A stretch of DNA of 64,000 bases from Sinorhizobium numidicum (GCF_029892045.1 NZ_CP120368.1:3163501-3227500), one strand, 5' to 3'. Numbered from the stretch's first letter, positions 35,800 to 44,872 are shown. Made by a program: numbers and translations. Notes: generated by a model not told the origin, from the letters alone.

Positions 35800-36900
35800 T
35801 CATTCACCCCCGCTCTCGTCAGCATGGCTGAGCTTTGCCTGCGACGCGGCTCTCTCGCTGTGCACAGCGATCCGATCGGCTTGCCCGATGCGTGATGCAA
35901 GCTTGTCGAGCGTCTTGCGCATCGATTTCGCCTCCTCCTGTTGCGCTTCGATCCAATCGCGCAACATCTGCTGCTCGCCGCGCATGTTCTTGACGAGACC
36001 CTGGATGCCTTCGGCGAGACTGGCCATCGCCGCGGTCGTGCGCTGGTTCACGCCGCCGTCCTGAGAAAGACGGCTGAGCTGATCCGTAAGCCGACGCAAT
36101 TCCTCGACCGGCGCACCGTCCGGCGTCTCGATAGACAAGCCGGACCCGACATCGGTCACCGAAGAGAGCCAGTTTTCAAGCTCGGTATAGAACCGGTTTT
36201 GCGCGCGACCGGCCTGCAGATCAAGGAACCCGATGATCAACGAACCGGAAAGGCCAAACAGCGAGGCGGAAAAAGCCGTCCCCATACCGGTCAGCGGCGC
36301 GGACAGGCCGCTCTTCAGAGAGCCCAGGAGATCCTCTGTGCTGCCGGCGCCTGCGTCCAGTGACTGGATGACGGTGTTGATGGAGCCGATCGTGCCGAGC
36401 AGACCCCAGAAGGTGCCAAGCAGACCGAGAAAGACGAGAAGACCGGCAAGGTAGCGCGTGATGTCGCGCGACTCGTCAAGCCGTGTGGCAATGGAGTCGA
36501 GAATGGACCTGAGCGCGATCGTCGAGATCCCGGTCGTGTGGCGGCCGCCGATCAGAGACCGCATCGGAGCGAGAAGGACCGGCTCGCGTCCGACCTTGTC
36601 GGCGCTTCCGGCAGCACGGAAGGAATTGAACCAGCGGACCTCGGGTCTTAAGCCCAGCACATGGTTGAATGCGAGAAGGATGCCGATCAGCATAACGCCG
36701 AGGATCAGCCCATTGAGGCCGGGATTGCCGGCGAAGGCGTCGCGCGCCTGGCGGAAGAGGATCGCAGCGACGAACCCGACGATGATCAGAAAGATGACCA
36801 TCGTCCAGAAATAGGGCATGGGGCTTGAAAGCTTGTGCGGATTGTAGTCTTCCTCCGCGCCCTCCCGACCGCGCCATCCGGACAGATTCAGTTTCGTCAT
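35800..36900 (-). CDS. MotA/TolQ/ExbB-like proton-channel protein
   Basis: The 366-residue protein has early membrane helices ('MVIFLIIVGFVAAILF', 'GLILGVMLIGILLAF'), then a MotA/ExbB core 'LAGLLVFLGLLGTFWGLLGTI' and 'GMGTAFSASLFGLSGSLIIGF', and a long C-terminal helical tail (residues about 260-366). The start at MTKLNLSG follows the usual family beginning; the frame is open 23 codons upstream. With the next gene it forms a MotAB-like unit. Homologous pairs include flagellar, Tol, Ton and Zorya ZorAB motors. Confidence 0.87.
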   Translation of the reverse strand: MTKLNLSGWRGREGAEEDYNPHKLSSPMPYFWTMVIFLIIVGFVAAILFRQARDAFAGNPGLNGLILGVMLIGILLAFNHVLGLRPEVRWFNSFRAAGSADKVGREPVLLAPMRSLIGGRHTTGISTIALRSILDSIATRLDESRDITRYLAGLLVFLGLLGTFWGLLGTIGSINTVIQSLDAGAGSTEDLLGSLKSGLSAPLTGMGTAFSASLFGLSGSLIIGFLDLQAGRAQNRFYTELENWLSSVTDVGSGLSIETPDGAPVEELRRLTDQLSRLSQDGGVNQRTTAAMASLAEGIQGLVKNMRGEQQMLRDWIEAQQEEAKSMRKTLDKLASRIGQADRIAVHSERAASQAKLSHADESGGE

Positions 36901-37261
36901 AAGTTTGCCAATCTCCGGTTTCGCGGCAACGCCGCGCGCCTGTTCGGACGAGCAAAGTTGCCACAACACATTGATTGCAGGACCATTCCCCGCCCGGTGG
37001 ATTGCGGTTTTGAGGAACGACGCTGCTGGTGGCTCGAGGCCACGTGTTGGGCCCGGAGACTAGTGGAACTTTGCGCCAAATTGAAGGGAAAACAAAAGCC
37101 TCCCGCACTTAAGCTGCCGAAGCCTGGCGGGTCCGATCGGATCTTCCTGAGCGCGACGAATTCTCACGTCGATCCGGCGCAAACAAAACGGATCGATACA
37201 GGGGCGGGAGGCCCATAGGACGGGAAAACGGTTCGCGGTCTGCTCGTCCGCAGGCTCTCGA
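36901..37261. other. Intergenic region (361 bp)
   Basis: Lies between the stop of the inositol monophosphatase and the start of the MotA-like gene, both on the minus strand. I see no repeat of either family, no credible ORF and no clear terminator; it should carry the promoter of the MotA/MotB-like pair. Confidence 0.4.
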
Positions 37262-38062
37262 TTACTTTACCGGAACGGGGCGGTGGAGCACTTCGTTCAG
37301 CGCCTTGGCGATATATTCGTTGCCGCAGACGATCGAACCGCTGTCCACCGGCCTATTGCCGCCTTCGATGTCCATCGCCCAACCGCCGGCTTCGCGAATG
37401 AGCAGAACCCCGGCAGCAATATCCCAGGCGGCAAGGTCGTGCTCCCAGAAGCCGTCGAAACGGCCGGCAGCCACATAGGCCAGATCGAGCGCGGCGGAGC
37501 CGAAACGGCGGACACCGGCGACTTCGCCCATCACGTGACGAAGTTCAATCAGATATTTGCCGTGATGGCCGCGGCCAAGATGAGGCGTGCCGGTACCGAT
37601 GACCGCATCCGAGAGGCTTTTGCGGGCACCGACGCGTAGGCGGCGGTCATTAAGGAAAGCGCCGCCACCCTTCTCAGCGGTGTAGAGCTCATCTGTCGCG
37701 GGATTAAAGACCACTGCGCCGACGATTTCGCCCTGACGCTCCAGCGCGATCGACACGGCAAAATGCGGGATGCCGTGGAGGAAATTGGTGGTGCCGTCCA
37801 GCGGATCGACGATCCAGCGATGGGCGCCGTCGGTTCCCTTGATTTCCTCGCCTTCTTCGCCGAGGAAGCCATAGGTTGGGCGTGCTTTGAGCAGTTCTTC
37901 GCGGATGATCCGTTCCGCCTTGCGGTCGGCCTGCGAGACGTAGTCGCTCGGCCCCTTCAGCGAAACCTGCAGGTTCTGCACTTCTCCGAAGTCGCGCGCC
38001 AGCGATTTGCCGGCCTTGAAGGCGGCCTGAACCATGACATTGAGAAGGGCGGAACGAGCCAT
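37262..38062 (-). CDS. Inositol monophosphatase family protein
   Basis: A 266-residue Mg-dependent phosphatase of the IMPase/SuhB fold. Metal motifs are GEEGEE (near 69), the DPLDGTTNF signature (near 87-95) and WDIAAGVLLIREAGG (near 214). Members hydrolyse inositol-1-phosphate or related sugar phosphates, and SuhB also binds the antitermination complex in E. coli. Start at MARSALLN. Which role applies here is not decidable. Confidence 0.93.
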   Translation of the reverse strand: MARSALLNVMVQAAFKAGKSLARDFGEVQNLQVSLKGPSDYVSQADRKAERIIREELLKARPTYGFLGEEGEEIKGTDGAHRWIVDPLDGTTNFLHGIPHFAVSIALERQGEIVGAVVFNPATDELYTAEKGGGAFLNDRRLRVGARKSLSDAVIGTGTPHLGRGHHGKYLIELRHVMGEVAGVRRFGSAALDLAYVAAGRFDGFWEHDLAAWDIAAGVLLIREAGGWAMDIEGGNRPVDSGSIVCGNEYIAKALNEVLHRPVPVK

Positions 38063-38340
38063 GTGGCAATCCTCTGATAGCAAAGCCCGGCCGAGCCATC
38101 GCGACCGGACATAGAACCTGTCTGACGTTCGCGCACCGAAGAACCGCGCAAGGCGCGATCGAAGCTGCGAATCCGTCGTCAAAAAACCGAGTGAAATCAC
38201 TCCGTCCGCGGAGGGCGATGCGAAACATGGAAGCCGCGGACAAACCGGGGCCTCCAGACCACAAAAACCCCGGAAGTTCAAGCGAAATAGATCGCCGCCA
38301 CGCCCGGAAGCATCACAGGATGCGCCTCCCGCGCCTGATG

Positions 38341-39483
38341 TCAGGACGAGCGAAACTTGTTCGCAGCCGCGAGTGCCGATTTTTGCTGCGCATCGTTGAG
38401 GCCGAGATAAAAATCCTCGAGCGCATCGTCCTTGAGCCCTGCCCGGCGGGAGAGAACGTACCACTTCGCCGCCTCTATCGGATCTGGCCGCGTGCCGATT
38501 GCGTTGACGTAAAGATGTGAGAGCCGGTTCTGCGCAACGACATTGCCGCCGTCCGCCGCACGCTTCATCCAAGCAAAGCCCTCTTCGAGATTGCGGTCGC
38601 CGGCGATTCCCTCGATCAGCCAGATCGCCATGTCGAGCTGCGCGGTGTCGTAGCCGGCCCGGGCTGCCCTGAGCAGCCATTCGCGCGCACGCGCACGCTT
38701 GCCGTCATCGATGCCGTCGACATTGAGGTAGATTTGCGAAAGGGCATATTGCGCGTCGGCGATGCCCTGTTCGGCGGATTTCTCGTAATAGGGCATCGCT
38801 GCCTTCAAACCCCTTTCGCCGGGCATGTCGGCGACGAGCGTTTGCCCGTAATTGAACTGGGCGGAAGCATTGCCGAGGTCAGCGGCCTTCTTCATCAGCT
38901 CTTCGGATTTCTTCCTGTCGCGCTTGACATAGCGCCCTTCCATCAGGATCAGCGCGTATTTGAACATGGCGGCAGGATCGCCGCTGTTCGCCGCCTGACC
39001 GTACCAGAAGGCGGCCTCTTTGGCGTTGCGCACCACGCCGAGCCCCTGCTCGAGGATGGAGGCGACAAGCGTCTGCGCCGCCGGATCGCCGAGTTGGGCG
39101 CGCGGCAGAGCGAGATCCATCGCCGTCAGATAATAGCCCCGCTGGAAGGCGCCATAGGCGTCATCCACCTTGCCGGTGAACGGTTTTTCCGCCGGAAGCG
39201 CGGGTAATTCGGCGCCCATGCGATCGATGACGTTGACGCCCTCCGATGGCTTGCCGCCACCGCCGGACTTCGGCTTCGCCGCTGCGCCGCCAGCTTTCTG
39301 CTCCTCACCTTCCGGCAGTACCGCGCCGTTGAACGGCGTGATCCGTCCGCGTTTCGGCACGCTTCCCTCGTCCACGGGCTGGGCGGGAGCCGGTTGCTGA
39401 GCCCGGGCCGGCATCGCGGCGAGGGCGATGGCGGCGGCAAGGGCTGCGGCCCGGCAGGATTTCGAGAGAAAACGGCTCAACAT
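38341..39483 (-). CDS. Exported Sel1-like repeat protein
   Basis: About 380 residues with a signal peptide ending MPARAQ, a Pro/Gly-rich linker (residues 27-70) and at least five Sel1-type TPRs, e.g. 'AQFNYGQTLV', 'YYEKSAEQGIADAQYALSQIY' and 'WLLRAARAGYDTAQLDMAIW'. Such proteins scaffold envelope or signalling complexes (ExoR-like). A GTG two codons upstream is an alternative start. It begins 9 bases after the ThiE-like gene, so the two form an operon. Confidence 0.87.
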   Translation of the reverse strand: MLSRFLSKSCRAAALAAAIALAAMPARAQQPAPAQPVDEGSVPKRGRITPFNGAVLPEGEEQKAGGAAAKPKSGGGGKPSEGVNVIDRMGAELPALPAEKPFTGKVDDAYGAFQRGYYLTAMDLALPRAQLGDPAAQTLVASILEQGLGVVRNAKEAAFWYGQAANSGDPAAMFKYALILMEGRYVKRDRKKSEELMKKAADLGNASAQFNYGQTLVADMPGERGLKAAMPYYEKSAEQGIADAQYALSQIYLNVDGIDDGKRARAREWLLRAARAGYDTAQLDMAIWLIEGIAGDRNLEEGFAWMKRAADGGNVVAQNRLSHLYVNAIGTRPDPIEAAKWYVLSRRAGLKDDALEDFYLGLNDAQQKSALAAANKFRSS

Positions 39484-39492
39484 CGGCACGTC

Positions 39493-40146
39493 TTAATCTT
39501 CAAACCGTGGCGCTTTTTCGTCAAGCAATGCGTTGACCGCGGCAACGACCGACGGCGCCTGGGACGGCTCGCCGAAGACGGCAAGCCGGAGCGCCACGAA
39601 CTCGGCACCGGTTTCGGCAACCGCAAGCGCCGATTGCGGATCGGTGCCGCCCATGACCACGCACGGAATCTCGATCATCGACGCCCACCATTCGGCGAGC
39701 GCCAGATTTTTCGGATGCGCCTCCGGCTTTATGTCGCCATCGGTGCGGCCGAAGAAGACGTAATCCGGCCTGAGTTCGCCGATTGCCAAGGCATGATGCC
39801 GGTCGGAGGCGTTACCGCCGCCGACGATCAGCTTCGGCGTGTGCTTCTCGATCGCCTCGCCAAGCACATCCGCTCCCCCGGCGATGTGCAGACCATCCGC
39901 CTTGGCGCGGCCGGCGACCCGCGTGTCGCCTTCGATGAGGGCAGCGGCGCCTGCCTTCTGAATAACCGGCACGAGCGCTTCGGCATGCTTCTGAAATTCA
40001 GCATCACTGAGACCGTACTGCGGCAGGATGACGGAGGCGACATCGCCGCCCTTCAGTGCATCGTCGAGAACCTTCGAACGTTCGGCGACATCCGGCATAT
40101 CGGGTGCGACCAGCACGAGGCGGCAGCGCTTTTCTGTATTGCTCAT
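39493..40146 (-). CDS. Thiamine-phosphate synthase-like protein (ThiE family)
   Basis: The 217-residue TIM barrel resembles ThiE, which joins the pyrimidine diphosphate to thiazole phosphate. Visible are 'KADGLHIAGGADVL' (normally GVHLGQ.D), 'RPDYVFFGRT' and 'CVVMGGTDPQSA'. The HLGQ loop is changed, so it is a divergent paralogue that may not make thiamine phosphate. No other thi gene and no thi-box is seen nearby. Confidence 0.8.
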   Translation of the reverse strand: MSNTEKRCRLVLVAPDMPDVAERSKVLDDALKGGDVASVILPQYGLSDAEFQKHAEALVPVIQKAGAAALIEGDTRVAGRAKADGLHIAGGADVLGEAIEKHTPKLIVGGGNASDRHHALAIGELRPDYVFFGRTDGDIKPEAHPKNLALAEWWASMIEIPCVVMGGTDPQSALAVAETGAEFVALRLAVFGEPSQAPSVVAAVNALLDEKAPRFED

Positions 40147-40249
40147 GTCGTCCGCTCCTGGCGAGGTGCGCTTCGCAGGCGGAAGGCGGCACTCGATTTC
40201 GTTCGGGAAAACCGATAGACGGAGATGACAAAAGGATCAACCACCGCCG

Positions 40250-41029
40250 ATGCTTCCCGATCTCGACTTCTATCTCGTCGCCGTACCGGCAGTCCTGCTC
40301 GTTGGCCTCAGCAAGGGAGGCATGGGAGAAGCCCTGTCGCTGATGGGTGTTCCAATCCTGTCGATGGCGGTCTCGCCCGTCCAGGCCGCAGCGCTGCTTC
40401 TGCCCATCCTCATCGCCATGGATGTCGTCTCCTTATGGATCTGGCGCAAGCATGGCGACCGCACGACGCTCGTCATGCTGCTGCCCGGCGCGATCGCCGG
40501 AATCGCCATCGGCTGGGCGACGTCGGCCTATGTGCCGCGCGATGCGCTGAGGCTGATCATCGGCCTCATCACCGTCGTTTTCGTGTTGCGCTATGTCTAC
40601 ACCGTCTGGCGCAGTCGCAGCGGCGCCGCGATCCCTCCCAAGACGCAGCGGCCCGGCCCAGCCGCGCTCTGGGGCTGCTTTGCCGGCTACGGCAGCTTCG
40701 TTGCCCACGCCGGTGGCCCTCCCTTTCAGATCTATGCCCTGCCGCTGAAGCTCGCTCCGCGCGAATATACCGGCACGATCGTCCGCTTCTTCGCGGTCCT
40801 CAACGCAGTGAAGCTCATCCCTTATTTCGCGCTCGGACAACTCGACGCCAGCAACCTGACGACATCCGCGACTCTCTTTCCGCTGGCGATGGTGGCCACC
40901 GCCTGCGGCGCGTGGACCGTGCGAAGGATGAAGCCTCAGGTCTTCTATCCCTTCATGTACACGATGGCCTTCTTTGCCGGATCGAAACTCGTCTGGGATG
41001 GGCTCGCAACCCTGCTGGCGAGCAGCTAG
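40250..41029 (+). CDS. TSUP (TauE/SafE-type) permease
   Basis: A 259-residue integral membrane protein with about eight helices. The duplicated TSUP motif appears as 'LVGLSKGGMGEALSLMGVP' in the first half and 'GSFVAHAGGPPFQIYALPLKL' in the second. The family moves sulfite, sulfonates or other small organic acids. It is followed by an ArsR-type regulator 117 bases downstream in the same direction. Substrate unknown. Confidence 0.9.
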   Translation: MLPDLDFYLVAVPAVLLVGLSKGGMGEALSLMGVPILSMAVSPVQAAALLLPILIAMDVVSLWIWRKHGDRTTLVMLLPGAIAGIAIGWATSAYVPRDALRLIIGLITVVFVLRYVYTVWRSRSGAAIPPKTQRPGPAALWGCFAGYGSFVAHAGGPPFQIYALPLKLAPREYTGTIVRFFAVLNAVKLIPYFALGQLDASNLTTSATLFPLAMVATACGAWTVRRMKPQVFYPFMYTMAFFAGSKLVWDGLATLLASS

Positions 41030-41146
41030 CGCGGAGCACCTGCGTCGCTTGGGACGTCGATCGAGAACCGGATGTTGCGCAGCAGCAGCAATGTCGCAAT
41101 GCACAATTTTCTTGCCGCTCACTTGGAATTCGCTTAACGTCCGGCC

Positions 41147-41407
41147 ATGAGCATCGCGGACCCATTCGACGCCATCGCGGATCCGAACCGGCGCCACCTG
41201 CTGGAAGAACTGCGGCGCGCGCCGAAGACCGTCAACGAACTCGCCGAAGGGCTGCCGATCAGCCGGCCGGCCGTATCGCAGCATCTGAAGGCACTGCTCG
41301 ACTGCAATCTCGTGTCGGTATCTTCGAGCGGCACACGGCGGATCTACGCGATCCACAAGCCGGGCTTCGACCGGCTGAACCTGTGGCTGGATCAGTTCTG
41401 GTCGTGA
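41147..41407 (+). CDS. ArsR-family winged-helix regulator
   Basis: An 86-residue protein: 'DPFDAIADPNRRHLLEELRR' leads into a winged HTH with recognition helix 'ISRPAVSQHLKALLDCNLV' and the wing 'VSSSGTRRIYAI'. There is no metal-binding Cys pair, so it belongs to the metal-free ArsR group that often precedes an SRPBCC (AHSA1) gene. That partner is absent; a RIME element follows instead. Confidence 0.87.
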   Translation: MSIADPFDAIADPNRRHLLEELRRAPKTVNELAEGLPISRPAVSQHLKALLDCNLVSVSSSGTRRIYAIHKPGFDRLNLWLDQFWS

Positions 41408-41456
41408 TGCGCTCCGCGGGCGCGCGTTTTTGTGCGTCTGGGAAATGCACGGCGGC

Positions 41457-41554
41457 TACTGCATTAATCGGAACCGATTTAAGGATAAAAACATGCAGCA
41501 ATTCAAGGTGCTACAGTGACCTTTGTGCGTCTGAAAAGACGCACGGCGCTGTAG
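41457..41554 (-). repeat. RIME1-like element, copy 4 (reverse)
   Basis: TACTGCATTAATCGGAACCGATTTAAGGAT..AAACATGCAGCAATTCAAGGTGCTACAGTGACC..GTGCGTCTGAAAAGACGCAC..GCTGTAG. Slightly shortened at the left. A separate fragment (GTGCGTCTGGGAAATGCAC) at about 41431-41450 suggests a second decayed copy. Confidence 0.85.
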
Positions 41555-41686
41555 AAGCAAATTGACCGGGCAGCGAGCCCGGTCAAGCGATCCGCATCTT
41601 CGATGTATGGGAATGATTCTTGACGTTCTTGCGCCATCTCGAGGGAGAGACGACGCCTCTGACGTTACAAGGAAAATGCCCTGCAA

Positions 41687-41860
41687 TTAGTGTGTCGAGG
41701 AACGGAGTCTTTCGATTTCGTCCTTGATGCGCAACTTCCTACGCTTGAGCTCGCTGATCAACTCGTCCTCGCAGGAGGGGGAGTTGAGAGCTGCGTGAAG
41801 CTCCTGTTCCAGAGCGCCATGTTTCTTCTCAAGCGTTGCAAGATGAGCCTCAATGGTCAT
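41687..41860 (-). CDS. Small DUF465/YdcH-like coiled-coil protein
   Basis: The 57-residue protein is one helical hairpin: 'AHLATLEKKHGALEQELHAA', then 'SCEDELISELKRRKLRIKDE'. AGGAAGG lies about 8 bases before the ATG at 41860; an ATG two codons earlier is possible. It is divergent from a second protein of the same class at 42071. Function unknown. Confidence 0.85.
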   Translation of the reverse strand: MTIEAHLATLEKKHGALEQELHAALNSPSCEDELISELKRRKLRIKDEIERLRSSTH

Positions 41861-42070
41861 TGGCATTCCCTTCCTTTTGCTTGCATCCGGCACGCAAATG
41901 CCGGATGTTCCATGGTGGCAACCTTATTACTGTGCCATGCCATTTTTCATTTGTCGAAGGCGAAATGATGACGTCGGATAACTTCCCGTTACCGCCCAAG
42001 ATGTGATAGAGCGGCGCATGAAATTCCGGATCGCGGATCAACGCAACCGGGCTTATGGGGATCGCTTTGC

Positions 42071-42274
42071 ATGCCGGACCAGGACCAGGCCGAACTCAGA
42101 CTCACCATTGCGCGCCTGAGGCAGGAACATGAAGATTACGACGTTGCCATCAACGCCATGATCCAGACCGGCTGCGACGCCCTGCGTATCCAGCGCATGA
42201 AAAAGAAGAAGCTGGCAATCAAGGACAAGATCACCAAGATCGAAGACCAGATCATTCCCGATATCATCGCCTGA
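42071..42274 (+). CDS. Small DUF465-like coiled-coil protein
   Basis: A 67-residue helical-hairpin protein ('[20 protein letters not shown]', '[20 protein letters not shown]') of the same group as the divergent neighbour at 41687. It is 17 bases upstream of purE in the same direction, so it is likely cotranscribed with purEK. Function unknown. Confidence 0.83.
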   Translation: MPDQDQAELRLTIARLRQEHEDYDVAINAMIQTGCDALRIQRMKKKKLAIKDKITKIEDQIIPDIIA

Positions 42275-42291
42275 AACGGATCCTGACAAAC

Positions 42292-42792
42292 GTGACCGAC
42301 ACTACGACCCCGCCCGTCGCCATCATCATGGGAAGCCAGTCGGACTGGGAAACGATGAAGAATGCGGCCGATACGCTCGAGGCACTCGACATCGCTTATG
42401 AGGCCCGCATCGTTTCCGCCCATCGCACGCCGGATCGTTTGGCCAGCTTCGCCAAAGGTGCCCGCGACGAAGGCTTCAAGGTGATTATCGCCGGCGCCGG
42501 CGGTGCGGCGCATCTTCCGGGCATGTGCGCCGCGATGACGCCGCTGCCGGTCTTCGGCGTTCCGGTGCAGTCGAAGGCTCTTTCGGGCCAGGACAGCCTG
42601 CTCTCGATCGTCCAGATGCCGGCAGGCATTCCGGTTGGTACGCTCGCGATCGGCAAGGCGGGGGCGGTGAATGCCGCCCTGCTCGCCGCCGCCGTTCTCG
42701 CTCTCAGCGATGAGGATCTCGCCGACCGCCTCGACGACTGGCGTGAACAGCAGACCGTCTCGGTCGCCGAATATCCTGTGGATGAAGCATGA
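42292..42792 (+). CDS. purE: N5-carboxyaminoimidazole ribonucleotide mutase PurE
   Basis: A 166-residue class I PurE that converts N5-CAIR to CAIR in purine synthesis. The [12 protein letters not shown] motif is near residue 14, 'SAHRTPDRL' carries the active-site His, and '[15 protein letters not shown]' closes the pocket. It uses a GTG start. The stop overlaps the purK start (ATGA). Confidence 0.96.
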   Translation: MTDTTTPPVAIIMGSQSDWETMKNAADTLEALDIAYEARIVSAHRTPDRLASFAKGARDEGFKVIIAGAGGAAHLPGMCAAMTPLPVFGVPVQSKALSGQDSLLSIVQMPAGIPVGTLAIGKAGAVNAALLAAAVLALSDEDLADRLDDWREQQTVSVAEYPVDEA

Positions 42793-43838
42793 AAACCATC
42801 GGCATCATCGGCGGCGGCCAGCTCGGCCGCATGCTGGCCATGGCGGCTGCCCGGCTGAATTTCCGCACCGTCATTCTTGAACCGCAGCCGGATTGTCCCG
42901 CCGCCCAGGTCGCGAACGCTCAGATCGTCGCGGCCTATGACGACCAGCGCGCACTCGACGAGCTCGCCACGGTCTCGGACCTCATCACCTACGAGTTCGA
43001 AAACGTCCCCGTTTCAGCGGCCGTCAGACTGGCCGCGTCGCGCCCGGTATATCCGCCGCCAAAGGCGCTTGAAGTCGCGCAGGACCGGCTCGTCGAGAAG
43101 CGGTTCATCAATGACTGCGGCATTGCGACGGCGCGCTTCCATGCCGTCGACAGTCAGGCCGACCTCGAAGCGGCATTTGCCGATTTCGGCGGGATGGGAG
43201 TTTTGAAGACCCGGCGCCTCGGCTATGACGGCAAGGGCCAACGCGTGTTTCGCTCAGCCGAGGACGATCCTTCCGGCGCCTTCATCGCGCTCGGCCAGGT
43301 CCCGCTCATTCTGGAAAGCTTCGTGCCTTTCGAGCGGGAGATCTCGATCATCGCCGCGCGCGCGTCCGATGGCAGCACCGCCTGTTTCGATCCGGGGGAA
43401 AACGTGCACCGAAACGGCATTCTCCACATCTCCACCGTGCCGGCATCGGTGGGCTCGTCGACAGCCGATGCCGCGCGGGCCGCGGCGACGGCGATACTCG
43501 GCGCGCTCGGCTATGTCGGCGTGATCGGAGTCGAATTTTTTGTCCTGGCCGACGGCAGCCTGGTCGCCAACGAGATCGCCCCGCGCGTTCACAATTCCGG
43601 ACACTGGACTGAAGCCGCCTGCGTCGTATCGCAATTCGAGCAGCATATCCGCGCCATCGCCGGCCTGCCGCTTGGCGACCCTTCACGGCATTCGGACTGC
43701 ATGATGCAGAATCTCGTCGGCGACGAAATCGATGATGTTCCGGCCTTGCTTGCCGAGCGCAACGTGCTCGTTCACCTTTACGGTAAGACGGAAGCGCGCG
43801 CCGGCCGCAAGATGGGCCATTTCACCCGCCTGATCTGA
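42789..43838 (+). CDS. purK: N5-carboxyaminoimidazole ribonucleotide synthase PurK
   Basis: A 349-residue ATP-grasp enzyme that carboxylates AIR to N5-CAIR. Start '[20 protein letters not shown]' is the family signature; ATP-grasp elements '[16 protein letters not shown]' and '[15 protein letters not shown]' follow. It is coupled to purE by a 4-base overlap. Downstream, a promoter for rpmJ begins 69 bases after the stop. Confidence 0.96.
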   Translation: MKTIGIIGGGQLGRMLAMAAARLNFRTVILEPQPDCPAAQVANAQIVAAYDDQRALDELATVSDLITYEFENVPVSAAVRLAASRPVYPPPKALEVAQDRLVEKRFINDCGIATARFHAVDSQADLEAAFADFGGMGVLKTRRLGYDGKGQRVFRSAEDDPSGAFIALGQVPLILESFVPFEREISIIAARASDGSTACFDPGENVHRNGILHISTVPASVGSSTADAARAAATAILGALGYVGVIGVEFFVLADGSLVANEIAPRVHNSGHWTEAACVVSQFEQHIRAIAGLPLGDPSRHSDCMMQNLVGDEIDDVPALLAERNVLVHLYGKTEARAGRKMGHFTRLI

Positions 43839-43906
43839 ACCGGCCTGATCTGAACCGGAAAGCCACAGCATTGTGGGGCTCGGCAGCAAAATCCCTTCCC
43901 TTGCGG

Positions 43907-43935
43907 TTGACACGATTGGGGGGACACGGTATGTG
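43907..43935 (+). promoter_or_regulatory. Candidate sigma-70 promoter for rpmJ
   Basis: TTGACA (43907-43912), a 17-base spacer, then TATGTG (43930-43935). Transcription would start near 43942, about 87 bases before rpmJ. Confidence 0.6.
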
Positions 43936-43950
43936 CCTGCCTACTTAAGG

Positions 43951-43974
43951 AGCGCGCTGAATGGCGCGCTTTTG
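43951..43974 (+). terminator. Leader hairpin upstream of rpmJ
   Basis: AGCGCGC-TGAATG-GCGCGCT followed by TTTGATT: a 7-bp stem with a weak T-tract inside the predicted rpmJ leader. It may be an attenuator-like element or the purEK terminator. Confidence 0.45.
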
Positions 43975-44028
43975 ATTGTTGGAATTACCGGGCGAATTTT
44001 CGTTCCCCGAAACCTGCGGATCAGGAAA

Positions 44029-44154
44029 ATGAAGATCAAGAATTCGCTCAAGTCGCTGAAGACCCGTCATCGCGAAAACCGCCTGGTTCGTCGCAAGGGC
44101 CGTGTCTACATCATCAACAAGCAGAACCCGCGCTTCAAGGCACGTCAGGGCTGA
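44029..44154 (+). CDS. rpmJ: 50S ribosomal protein L36 (zinc-free type)
   Basis: A 41-residue protein ([18 protein letters not shown]...) with the alphaproteobacterial L36 pattern and no CxxC..CxxxxH zinc ligands. AGGAAA precedes the ATG. It is monocistronic, away from the main ribosomal operons, as usual for this paralogue type. Confidence 0.95.
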   Translation: MKIKNSLKSLKTRHRENRLVRRKGRVYIINKQNPRFKARQG

Positions 44155-44246
44155 GGCTCTGCGGCGGCGCTTGCCGCCAGCCGGATCGGCGGATCTCTTC
44201 GGTGATCCCCCATATTTGATTTGATCTTGTTTCATGGCGGGCTACG

Positions 44247-44861
44247 ATGTCCGCCATGCGCTTTTTTGTGATCTTGATTCTGACATGCTCCGCGGTGTTT
44301 GCCCTTTCCGAAAGGCCGGGCGATCCGCTCCTGGCAGCCGAGCCCTCTCCCCAGACGGAGACGGCAAGCGTCACGACACCAAAACAACGTCTTGACGGTT
44401 TCTTCGCGGAGCTGAAGAAGGAACGCGACGAGGAAAAGGCTCGGGAAGTGGCCGACCGAATCCGGCTCGAATGGCAGGATTCCGGCAGTGCCACCGTGAA
44501 CCTTCTGATGCAATGGGCGAACAAGGCGATTGCCGACGACAAGCATCCGGTCGCGCTCGACATTCTCGATCAGGTCATCGTTCTCGCCCCGAACTACGTC
44601 GAAGGCTGGAACCGCCGCGCCACGCTGCACTATCAGATGGGCAACTATCGCAAGTCGATGTCCGACATAAACCGCGTGCTCGCGATCGAGCCGCGGCATT
44701 TCGGCGCCCTCGCCGGTATGGCCGCCATGCTCACGGCTGCCGGCAAGGACGAGCTCGCGATGCGCGCCTGGCAGCAATTCCTCGATATCTACCCGTCGGA
44801 CCGAAAGGCACAGGAACAGCTCGGCGAACTCGCCGAAAAGCTTGCCGGCAGCCGGACTTGA
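44247..44861 (+). CDS. Exported TPR protein
   Basis: The 204-residue protein has an N-terminal hydrophobic segment (FFVILILTCSAVFALS) and three TPR-like units ('ALDILDQVIVLAPNYVEGWN', 'YRKSMSDINRVLAIEPRHFG', 'AMRAWQQFLDIYPSDRKAQE'). It is probably periplasmic. ATG at 44247, or three codons later. A RIME element follows its stop by 11 bases. Function unknown. Confidence 0.83.
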   Translation: MSAMRFFVILILTCSAVFALSERPGDPLLAAEPSPQTETASVTTPKQRLDGFFAELKKERDEEKAREVADRIRLEWQDSGSATVNLLMQWANKAIADDKHPVALDILDQVIVLAPNYVEGWNRRATLHYQMGNYRKSMSDINRVLAIEPRHFGALAGMAAMLTAAGKDELAMRAWQQFLDIYPSDRKAQEQLGELAEKLAGSRT

Positions 44862-44872
44862 AGCCCATGACC

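Noticed and set aside
34765..36900. Complete Zorya anti-phage system
   Set aside because: Only a ZorAB-like pair is present. ZorC, ZorD or ZorE candidates are absent; flanking genes are an FAD dehydrogenase and an inositol monophosphatase.
39493..40146. Thiamine operon with a TPP riboswitch
   Set aside because: The ThiE-like gene is alone, has an altered HLGQ loop, and the 100-bp upstream gap shows no thi-box.
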